Shown here in pieces: positions 1 to 7,900 of a DNA stretch of 10,858 bases (position 1 is the stretch's first letter; each line of letters begins with the position of its first letter). Source of the DNA: Desulfobacterales bacterium (lineage in GTDB: Bacteria; Desulfobacterota; Desulfobacteria; Desulfobacterales; 4be13); the NCBI GenBank assembly GCA_029934695.1, contig JAOZLU010000198.1, forward strand, positions 1 to 10,858, read 5' to 3'. The translations under genes and the position numbers were made by a program. Below the pieces are notes generated by a model. The model was not told where the DNA came from. It made no database searches and saw only the letters and a list, made by a program, of their open reading frames with translations.

Positions 1-3000
1 AAGCCCTTTCCAGTTTCGATTTTTGATTTTTGATTTTCGATTTTCCAGTTTCTCTCACTTCAATCTGCCTCGGCTTTTCTCCTGCCAGAAAGATATTCCA
101 CATCTCCTTGTAAGCTTTTTCCAAGTTTCTTACGAATCTCGGGGTATCAAAAAGCGGCTTTGCGGATCGGTTTTTTGCGAGTCGGCGCCGGATGGCCTGC
201 AATTCTTCGGAGCTTTCTGCCAGCCACACAGCAAGGTCTTCGTATTCGTCCAAGGTGTCCGCGATCAGTTCAGGCAGGCCGATTGCAGTGAGAATACTTG
301 AGGAAACGCGGGACGGAAAATGCGTACCTCGAAGCGTGATTACGGGAACGCCCGACCATAAGGCATCACTGGTCGTTGAGTGCCCATTGTAAATCCGCGT
401 ATCCAAGGCCAAGTCCGCGAGCCTGTGGCGCGCCAAATGTTCGTCTTTTTTGGGCAACTTTTCCGAGAAAACGAGCCGTTCCGCATTTACGCCCCTTGCC
501 TCGGCTTCTTTCTTCAGATTCTCTTCGGTGACGCTGTTTCCGCCAAAGAGCCACAAAACACTGTCCTGAACCTGTCGGAGAATCTTCATCCAGACATCGA
601 ACAGAATCGGCTCAATCTTGTAAGTGTTGTTGAATGAGCAGAACACAAAAGCATTTTCAGGCAATCCAAAATCCGCTTTTTTCCATTCTTTCTCTGAAAT
701 CGCCTGAGTATGATCGTTCACCTGATAGCAATGAGGCATATAGGCAAAATTTTCACTGTACCACCTCGCATGTTTTCTGGGTGTCACGATCTTATCTGTG
801 ATCATATAATCGAAAAAATCGGCCCCTGTTGTGCCGGGAAACCCGAGATATGTCACCTGAACCGGCGCGGGACGAAGCGCACATATCTCCATCCTGTTGC
901 CTTTTGTATGTCCATTTAAATCCACAAGAATGTCAATATGATCTTGGTATATGCGCTTTGCCGCGTCCATATAATTCAGGTTGCTTAAATCAGCGAATGT
1001 ATCGCAGTCCCGCTGTATTTGTTCCCTGTGGCGACTTCCGTCATTCTTTCCATACGCATAACAGAAAATTTCAAATTCATCCCGGTTGTGTAATCCGAAC
1101 AAACTGAGAGTGAGATGGGCTACGGCATGATTGCAGAAATCGCCTGAGAGGTAGCCGAGAGCGATTTTTTTTCTCTGGAATCTTCTGCCATCATGAGGAA
1201 AACGCATCTTCACGTTAGACATACGCCTGACGATATCGGCTGCATAAGACTTTGCGACAGCAAAATTATAAGACGGATCCGTATTTTTCATAAGGCTCGC
1301 AAAGGGGCTTTCAGGAGATTTTATCCCTTTGTTCAATGCGTTTTTTGTCATTTCGTCAAGTTTGGCTGACGGTGCTCCGAGTTCCTGCCAGGCGCATGTC
1401 TGCATCAGCAGGAAGCATGTATCAGCTATGTTGTTGGCGGGGCAAGGGGCCGGGAGAGGACAATATGGGGTTTCAGTTACTTTTATCTGGCGGGGGTTTT
1501 CTTCGGCCAAAAAGATTTCCCACATCTCTTTATAAGCCTGTTCCAAGTTCCTGACAAACCGGGGCGTATCAAAAAGCGGTTCTGTCAGGCGGTTTTTCTC
1601 CAGTTTCTCCTGAATGGCCTGCAGTTCATCTGAATTTCTCGCCAGACGTACGGCCAGAGCACCGTATTCTTTCAGGTTATATGTGATCAGTTCAGGCAGG
1701 CCGATAGCACTCAGGCTGCTGGCAGTCATCCGGGACACAAAATGACTTCCTTGCAGGGTGATGACAGGAACGCCCATCCACAAGGCATTGCTTGTCGTTG
1801 CACCGCCATTGTAAATCCGAGTATCCAGTGCCAGGTCCGCAAGCTTCAGACGGGCCAGATGCTGATCTATGGGCAGCCTTTCCGAGAAAATGAGTCTTTC
1901 AGAGTCCACCTTTCTCGCTTCAGCCTCCTGTCTAAGATTCTTTTCAGCAGTTTCATTTTTTCGAGGCAGCCACAGGACGCTTTTCGGAATCCTCCTAAGA
2001 ATCTTCATCCAGATATCAAACATGACCGGTTCAATCTTGTAAGGCTCGTTAAATGAGCAGAACACAAACCCGTCTTCGGGCAGTCCGAAATCTGTTCTTG
2101 CAAAGCTCGGGTGTTGCATCTCAACCCTGCTGTTCATCTGATAGCAATGCGGCAGACAGACGAATTTTTCGCTGTAGCAGGGCACATCTTCTTCAGGTGT
2201 CACAATTCTGTCTGTGATGATATAATCCAGAAAATCAGCCCCTGTGCTTCCCAGAAAGCCAAGATAACTGACCTGAACAGGCGCGGGTCGAAGTGCGGAG
2301 ATGGCCAGCCTGCTGTCCTGAGTATGTCCCATCAGGTCAACAAGAATGTCTGTCTGATCTTCGTAAACTCGCTTTGCCGCGTCAATATTATTCAGATGTC
2401 GCAAGTCAACGAATTTGTCGCAATCCTGTGCGATTCGCTTTCTGTAATAACTGCCGTCATCCTCTCCGCAGGAATAGCAAAAGATTTCAAATTCATCGCG
2501 GTTGTGGAGGCCGTATAAATCAGCTGTGAGATGCGCCACCGGGTGACTGCAAAAGTTGCATGAAAGATAGCCGATCCTGATCTTCGTTCCGGAAGATCGC
2601 CTCCTCTCATGCGAAAAGTTCGTCCCTGCCTTTGATATATGTCTGGCAATATCCTCGCTCCATGATTTTGCCACAGCAAGATTTCGATGTGGGTCCGCAT
2701 GTCTCATAAGACTTGCCAGGGGCATTTCAACTGTTCTTTCACCCTTCTCCAGCGACGTTTTTGTCAGTTCATCGAGATTGGCGGCAAATTCTTCAAAGGC
2801 CTGCCAGGCACATGTCTGTTGCAGCATCACGACAAGGTGGCTGTATGCCTCAGCATACTCGGGTTTCAGCTCAAGCGCTTTCTGATAACACGAAATCGCC
2901 TCGTCAAATTTGCCCTGATATTGAAGCGCATTCCCCATGTTGTCATAAGTTTCAGCGATATCCGGTTTTAATTTCAAGGTGCTTTGATAGCATGAAATCG

Positions 3001-3757
3001 CCTCATCAAATTTGCCCTGATTTTGAAATGCAAGCCCCATGTTGTTGCAAGCTTCAGCATAGTCAGGCTTTAATTCCGAAGCCCTTTGATAATACGAGAT
3101 TGCCTGGCTGAAATGGCCCAGCTTTTTAAAGAGATTCCCCAAGTTCAGATAAGTTTCGGCATGGTTAGGCTTTATCTGCACAGTATTTTCATAACACGAG
3201 ATTGCCTCATTCAGCCTGCCCTGATCCTGAAACAGAAGACCCAGATGAACATAAGCGTCAGCATCGTCAGGCTTTAACTGCACGACCTTCTGAAAACATG
3301 AGATGGCTTCATCTGATCTGCCCTGTACGTTGAACGCAGAAGCGAGATTGCTCAGGGCTTGGGCAAAGTCCGGTTTCAACACCAACGCTTTCTGAAAACA
3401 CAGGATCGCCTCATCCGGCTTGTTCTGAGCTTTATACACGGCTCCGAGGCTGTTATGATAAACCGGATTATCAGGCGAATTCTGAATGGCTTTGCTTATC
3501 ATGCCGTCGGCAGCCTCATATTTGCCAGTCTGATGGGCAATAAGCCCTGACAGGTGTAACGCATCTGAATGATTCGGATAAGTTTCAAGTATTTTTTTAT
3601 AAATATCTTCAGCTTGTCGGAACTGACCGGACTGATGATGGCGGACAGCTTCCTCTATTTCGCCGGCAATTTCATCCAGAACAACATCTCCCTTTACTGA
3701 ATTTTCCTTCACGGAGGACACTCTTCGTTTTTTTTGTTTTTTCTTTTTACGAGCCAT
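1..3757 (-). CDS. TPR protein with two tandem GT41 (O-GlcNAc transferase/SPINDLY-type) domains, 3' end outside window
   Basis: Reading from the ATG at 3757, the frame stays open for 1252 codons to the left edge, so the C-terminus is missing. A Lys/Arg-rich N-terminus (KKKKQKKRR) is followed by about eight 34-residue TPRs (residues ~31-301, recurring DEAISCYQ and LKPD-AEA motifs). Two GT41 catalytic units follow. Unit 1 is ~311-745, with GYLSCNF-SHP (His405), LRPAPVQVSYLG and RIYNGGATTSNALW (649-660). Unit 2 is ~785-1219, with GYLSGDF-NHA (His877), LRPAPVQVTYLG and RIYNGHSTTSDALW (1123-1133). GT41 enzymes transfer GlcNAc or other sugars from nucleotide sugars to protein Ser/Thr in the cytoplasm; the TPRs choose the substrate. 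Family members normally carry one catalytic unit, so the duplication is odd. No signal peptide or membrane segment is seen. A GAGGGG-like ribosome binding site precedes the ATG. The gene lies 47 bp after the CBS gene and is probably co-transcribed with it. Domain assignment is firm; donor sugar and target are unknown. Confidence 0.93.
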   Translation of the reverse strand, partial: MARKKKKQKKRRVSSVKENSVKGDVVLDEIAGEIEEAVRHHQSGQFRQAEDIYKKILETYPNHSDALHLSGLIAHQTGKYEAADGMISKAIQNSPDNPVYHNSLGAVYKAQNKPDEAILCFQKALVLKPDFAQALSNLASAFNVQGRSDEAISCFQKVVQLKPDDADAYVHLGLLFQDQGRLNEAISCYENTVQIKPNHAETYLNLGNLFKKLGHFSQAISYYQRASELKPDYAEACNNMGLAFQNQGKFDEAISCYQSTLKLKPDIAETYDNMGNALQYQGKFDEAISCYQKALELKPEYAEAYSHLVVMLQQTCAWQAFEEFAANLDELTKTSLEKGERTVEMPLASLMRHADPHRNLAVAKSWSEDIARHISKAGTNFSHERRRSSGTKIRIGYLSCNFCSHPVAHLTADLYGLHNRDEFEIFCYSCGEDDGSYYRKRIAQDCDKFVDLRHLNNIDAAKRVYEDQTDILVDLMGHTQDSRLAISALRPAPVQVSYLGFLGSTGADFLDYIITDRIVTPEEDVPCYSEKFVCLPHCYQMNSRVEMQHPSFARTDFGLPEDGFVFCSFNEPYKIEPVMFDIWMKILRRIPKSVLWLPRKNETAEKNLRQEAEARKVDSERLIFSERLPIDQHLARLKLADLALDTRIYNGGATTSNALWMGVPVITLQGSHFVSRMTASSLSAIGLPELITYNLKEYGALAVRLARNSDELQAIQEKLEKNRLTEPLFDTPRFVRNLEQAYKEMWEIFLAEENPRQIKVTETPYCPLPAPCPANNIADTCFLLMQTCAWQELGAPSAKLDEMTKNALNKGIKSPESPFASLMKNTDPSYNFAVAKSYAADIVRRMSNVKMRFPHDGRRFQRKKIALGYLSGDFCNHAVAHLTLSLFGLHNRDEFEIFCYAYGKNDGSRHREQIQRDCDTFADLSNLNYMDAAKRIYQDHIDILVDLNGHTKGNRMEICALRPAPVQVTYLGFPGTTGADFFDYMITDKIVTPRKHARWYSENFAYMPHCYQVNDHTQAISEKEWKKADFGLPENAFVFCSFNNTYKIEPILFDVWMKILRQVQDSVLWLFGGNSVTEENLKKEAEARGVNAERLVFSEKLPKKDEHLARHRLADLALDTRIYNGHSTTSDALWSGVPVITLRGTHFPSRVSSSILTAIGLPELIADTLDEYEDLAVWLAESSEELQAIRRRLAKNRSAKPLFDTPRFVRNLEKAYKEMWNIFLAGEKPRQIEVRETGKSKIKNQKSKLERA
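18..45. repeat. Heptanucleotide tandem repeat, four units, inside coding sequence
   Basis: Four 7-bp units (GATTTTT twice, then GATTTTC twice) lie at 18-45. They are flanked by an 11-bp direct repeat, TTTCCAGTTTC, at 7-17 and 42-52, which are 35 bp (five units) apart. On the minus strand the array encodes a Lys/Ser-rich linker (KSKIKNQKSK) after the second GT41 unit. Because 7 is not a multiple of 3, gain or loss of one unit would shift the reading frame of everything downstream. Confidence 0.8.
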
Positions 3758-3804
3758 TTTATTCGCCCCTCACCCCTGATCATTCACCATTCATAATTCA
3801 CAAT
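3758..3804 (-). promoter_or_regulatory. Short intergenic gap with low-complexity repeats and GT41-gene ribosome binding site
   Basis: The 47 bp between the CBS and TPR-GT41 genes hold imperfect repeats of a GTGAAT/ATGAAT type sequence, then a purine-rich GGTGAGGGGCG stretch shortly before the ATG at 3757, which is the likely ribosome binding site. No terminator hairpin is seen, which supports read-through from the CBS gene. Confidence 0.45.
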
Positions 3805-4410
3805 TCAATCCATTGCGTCCAAGACTTCAATTCCGTTACTTTCAAGGGCTGTTCTGATGATCGCCGTATCACACGCAGCGAGCCGGAAATAATACACTTT
3901 CTTGCTCGTCTCCTGCGTGATGATACCCACATTGATGATATCTCCGCCATTGTCATTGATAATCTGGAGCGCATTTTTAAACGAACCCGGTTCTCCTCCG
4001 ATGACCACATCAATTCGGGAACTGGCCGTAAGAATGCCCATCATGTCAATGAAAGTTCTCAGGATATCGGTTTCGGTAATAATGCCGACCAGTTTTCCGT
4101 CTTTCACCACCGGCAATCCGCTTATCTTATGCGTGTAGATGAGTTTGGCGGCTGTTTCAATGTCATCATCGGGATTCACTGTTATCGGTTGCTTTACCAT
4201 CAGGTCTGAAAGGGAGATATCTCCTATGAATGAAGGGATAAGCCCTATTTTCAAATCTGCCAGTGTAACAAAACCTTGGAGCATACTTTCCTCTGAAATC
4301 ACCGGCAAATGACGAATGGAATTGGCTTTCATCAGTTCAACCGCATCTTGGACAGACGCGTCTTTTTTTATGGTGATGGGTTCAAAAATCATAAGAGAGT
4401 TGATTTTCAT
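3805..4410 (-). CDS. AcuB-like protein with two CBS domains and a C-terminal ACT-like domain
   Basis: The 201-residue product has a CBS pair: residues ~1-57 (MIFEPITI, then SIRHLPVI and GFVTLADL) and ~68-125 (LMVKQPITV, then KISGLPVV and GKLVGIITETDIL). An ACT-like segment follows (~131-195, RIDVVIGGEPGSF, DIINVGI). This order and length match the AcuB family named after a Bacillus acetoin-utilisation protein. CBS pairs (Bateman modules) usually bind adenine nucleotides and act as cytoplasmic energy or ligand sensors; ACT domains bind small ligands such as amino acids. The ATG at 4410 has an AAAGGA ribosome binding site 6 nt upstream (4417-4422). The TPR-GT41 gene follows after 47 bp, so this protein may sense a ligand relevant to glycosylation or may only share the operon. 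The acetoin link should not be assumed; no acetoin genes are visible. Confidence 0.9.
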   Translation of the reverse strand: MKINSLMIFEPITIKKDASVQDAVELMKANSIRHLPVISEESMLQGFVTLADLKIGLIPSFIGDISLSDLMVKQPITVNPDDDIETAAKLIYTHKISGLPVVKDGKLVGIITETDILRTFIDMMGILTASSRIDVVIGGEPGSFKNALQIINDNGGDIINVGIITQETSKKVYYFRLAACDTAIIRTALESNGIEVLDAMD

Positions 4411-4416
4411 GGTGTA

Positions 4417-4456
4417 TCCTTTCGGTTTTATATATCAGGGATTATTAGGGAATCCC
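4417..4456 (-). promoter_or_regulatory. Upstream region of the CBS gene: ribosome binding site, TATATA box and inverted repeat
   Basis: On the minus strand, an AAAGGA ribosome binding site (4417-4422) is preceded by TATATA (4429-4434), a possible -10 box, and by an inverted repeat with 6-bp arms GGGATT/AATCCC (4438-4443 and 4451-4456, 7-nt loop). No good -35 box is seen at the usual distance. The inverted repeat would overlap the -35 position, as an operator could. This is a weak prediction. Confidence 0.3.
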
Positions 4457-4942
4457 GATTCAGAAAAATGTAGGGTTGGTGATAATTCATTCTCATTGAA
4501 AATATGATCGTCTCTGACTTTCTTTGCCAAACCGGAGATCATATTACAAACAGGTAGCCGCCCTATCTTAATCCCGACCTGAAGTTCCTGAAATGCCTGC
4601 TCTGTTGTTACTACCTGATCAGCAAACATGTCACCCCTACGGGGCTTGGACGGGCTTCGGGCCTGCCGGTGCTGCAAATATGTCGCCCCTGCGGGGCCTG
4701 GACGGGCTTCGGGTCTGCCGGTGCTGCAAATATGTCGCCCCTGCGGGGCCTGGACGGGCTTCGGGTCTGCCGGTGCTGCAAACATGTCACCCTACGGGGC
4801 TTGGTTCGGAGCGTCCCCTAAATCCGTTATAATCAGAAAATCTGATCTCAAATTGTCAGAAAATCAGTAGCATTACATGATTCTTCCAGCTTGTCAACAG
4901 TTGTTTTCTGCACACAGGTCTGTAAAAAGTTCTGATGTTGCA
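4457..4942. other. Non-coding gap between the CBS gene and the surface-protein gene
   Basis: Apart from the 52-bp repeat array at 4626-4804, no convincing gene is present in this stretch. A minus-strand reading frame from an ATG at 4629 to a stop at 4435 would give 64 residues (starting MFADQVVTTEQ), but its start lies inside the repeat, it lacks a clear ribosome binding site and I recognise no family. The stretch 4805-4942 is AT-rich with small inverted repeats (for example ATCAG/CTGAT near 4833-4847) and nothing else I can name. Confidence 0.5.
4626..4804. repeat. 52-bp GC-rich tandem repeat array, three full units plus a partial
   Basis: Units start at 4626, 4678 and 4730, with a 23-bp partial unit at 4782-4804. 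Units 2 and 3 are identical; unit 1 differs at a few bases (for example CTACGG for CTGCGG); the partial unit resembles unit 1 but lacks one C. Each unit contains a small perfect hairpin, GCCCC-TGC-GGGGC (for example 4685-4697). The array is much more GC-rich than its surroundings and lies between convergently spaced transcription units. It resembles REP-like palindromic intergenic repeats. The unit length is not a multiple of 3, which argues against coding. Confidence 0.85.
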
Positions 4943-4983
4943 AAGAAAAATTGTCCGGAGTGCAGTTTGGCACTCCGGAGGAC
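4943..4983 (-). terminator. Rho-independent terminator of the surface-protein gene
   Basis: A perfect inverted repeat with 10-bp arms, TCCGGAGTGC (4954-4963) and GCACTCCGGA (4970-4979), has a 6-nt loop. On the minus strand it is followed by a U-rich tract (AATTTTTCTTT, 4942-4952). It starts about 20 bp after the stop codon at 4999, the expected place for a terminator of the large gene. Confidence 0.88.
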
Positions 4984-4998
4984 AGACATTTTCTTAAA

Positions 4999-7900
4999 TC
5001 ATCCATTAGCCGCAGTGCTGATAAAACAGTTTGTGCCTCCGTCACCTTCGTCATCTGAACTTTCCGCAGAGGCGGGAGGAGTTGTAGTCGTACTTGGGAC
5101 ACTGGTTGTCGGAGCAGTAGTTGGAGTCGTACTTGTACTCGGAACAGTCGTGGTCGTAGCTGGAACAGTAGTTGGAGTCGTACTTGTACTCGGAACAGTC
5201 GTGGTCGTAGCTGGAACAGTGGTTGGAGTCGTACTTGTACTTGGAATAGTCGTGGTCGTTACGACTACGGAAGTTGTGGTCGTCGTAATTGGAACAGTGG
5301 TTGATGTCGTGCTTGTACTCGGAATAGTCGTGGTCGTACTCGGAACAGTGGTTGTGGTCGTAGTGACAATATTCTCAGGATTTACCGTTACAATCTTTTT
5401 GTCAACAGCTTCGAGATTCTGGCTATCTGTAACGATAAGAGTTATCTCGCGTTGGCCCAGTTCTGAAAAAGTATGATTAAAAGGATTTTCGGAGCCTATT
5501 GGCTGTCCGTCAGCGAACCATTCGTAAGACACAGTGGGCCCGTCCGGATCGAAAGAGCCATTCGCATTCAACACAGCGGAAAAAGCAGTCTCGCCCTCCT
5601 GAGGAGTGACAATGAAAGAGGCATGAGGAGGTTCCGGGGGTGCTTCATCGCCGATGACCATACATTCATAATTATCATCAAAAGGCCCCAGCCTGTCATC
5701 TGAATCATCACAATCCTTCTCAAGTTTGCAAAAATCGGGACAGATTTCAGGTTTTTCTTCTGAGATTCCCCAGTTGCAATACTCGTCATGGTCACTATCA
5801 ACGCATTTTATCTCATACTCATAATCAGAACTTATTATCGGAGTTTCTATGGCATAAACCTCATAGATATTGTCCATATCAAATTTTGTATAGGCATATC
5901 CGTTCTCAGCATATTCCTCCTCCAAATATTCGCCCCATTGGCTGCCACGATACAGTTTTCCGGCTTTTGCTCCCCAGCCTTCGCCCCAACTGTTTTTAAA
6001 TATCCAAGTCGTCTGTTCATCACTGGGGCTTTCTGTAAAACCCACTATGATCATAGAGTGCCATAAGCTTCTGATTCCACAGATGACAGGCCCCTTTTCA
6101 ATGATCATTTTTTTTAAATCATCCTCAGTTTTTGGATCAAGTGCCAGTTTTTCTGTTATTTGAATTTGCCGGGTTGGATTATCACATTTATTACTGCAAC
6201 TTTGCATACTGGCAGAATAAGGATAACAAGCTTCCTCCACAACGCCTGTATCACGAAAATAATCCAGTGTTTCATCTACATATCCTCCATCCTCACAATT
6301 ACCCCCGCCACTGCAGGAAAGTACATCCTGTTCAGCTAAATCCAAGTTCAGAATCTGATTAAAATAGAGGTTTGTAACAGATTCTGTAGCTCCAGCACCC
6401 GCAAATACCCAAGAGCTTCCGCAAAGATTTTGATCCTTCACAGAAGTAACCCAATCTTCATCATGTCTGTCTGTCCAGCTAAAATTATCAACTAACGAAC
6501 TCTCCTCCCTTGCGTGTGATCTGCTTTCAGAAAGCTTGTCTGACTTTCCTGCTTCAAAAGTACCACCACGATAGTATTCAAAACCATGTAAATTAAATTC
6601 TCCGTTCGAGTCAGGAGAATTTACCAACCGCTTTTTCTCCTCATAAGCCAGATTTGAGACAGAGGTCTCCCCTGCAATCCACCCCAAATTCTGCCGATTC
6701 AGTTCCCATATTCTTTTGGCATTCTGCTTTCTCCTCAGTTCCACGGAATCGCCGGCCAAAGGCTTTTTAACATAGGAAATTTCACTGATTGAAATGCCGG
6801 CGTGTTTTCCTTCAAGCCTCAGTGAAAAGGAGTTGACAACTTCCGGCAAAATACAGGTTTCCTCACATAAAGATTCTATCTTTAACGGACTTTTGGTATT
6901 ATACTCCTCGTCTGACAAATCCTGTACTAATTTCTGATATACCAGATATTCCCGCTGATTGCTGTTGTCAATAAGGACAACTCTGACAAAAGCATTGGGG
7001 TCATCCAGATAGGAGATGCCGAATATGTCCGAAACCGCCATCCTGAGACCGAATTCGCCTGTTACGGAGAGTCCGTAAATATTTTGCGGACTGTCACTAA
7101 AAGAGAATACCTCTGAACTGTATTCATTCGGATTTGTTGACAGGCTGATATCTGCCTGTTCTGTCTTCATGTCATCAGGTGGGGCGGGTATTGAAAAAAT
7201 CTTGCCGAAGATATCATCCGGGAGGACTATAATTGTAATGACGGACATATCTGACAGACCTTCCTGGTCTGTTGCCATGATATTCAGCGTGTATCTGGGT
7301 GTATTTTCGTAACCCAGATCATATCCCGGGGCCACAGTAATCTCACCGGTCTGAGTATCCACAAAAAACACCCCCTCACCTGTCCCGCCGATGACATTGA
7401 AAGTTATGACATCCTCGTCCTGATCGCTGGCTTCCGGTGTGCCAACTGATGTGCCGGACGGACTGTTTTCGTTCACATTGAAATACTGAGGCGCAATATC
7501 CGGCGGCTCATTCAGATCATTGATATTGATCGTCATTGTCGCCTGATTTGACAGGTTTCCGTATCCATCATCTTCAACCTGAATTTCCAGTGTATATTGG
7601 GATGTCCGCTCAAAATCCGGAACAGCGTCTTCGGTCACAACCATCTGACGCGTGACAGCATCCAGACTGAATATTCCCATGCCGCTTCCGCCTGTCACCC
7701 GGCAGGTCAGATTATCTCCGTCCTGATCAGTGACAACTACCGGACCCGGATTTATGAGAGTGCCGGCCGGGCTGTTTTCGTCAATATCAAATATCTGGGG
7801 TGCGATATCCGGGGGATCGTTCACGTCAGTCAGCGTGATCGTCATTATCGCGTGATTTGCCAGAAGCCTGTTTCCATCATCCTGAACCTGAACATCAAGA

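Noticed and set aside
2392..2700. Minus-strand frame of 102 codons within the GT41 gene
   Set aside because: It is out of frame with the well-supported TPR-GT41 reading frame and has no motif.
4435..4785. Minus-strand frame of 116 codons upstream of the CBS gene
   Set aside because: Its N-terminal half is read through the 52-bp repeats, whose period is not a multiple of 3, and the rest matches no family I know. The shorter version from 4629 remains only a weak possibility.
4626..4804. CRISPR array
   Set aside because: The 52-bp units are directly adjacent with no unique spacers between conserved repeats, and no cas genes are present.
4877..5476. Plus-strand Val/Gly-rich frame of 199 codons
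   Set aside because: It is the antisense of the Thr-rich stalk; the Val-rich composition is the complement of ACN/GTN-type repeats.
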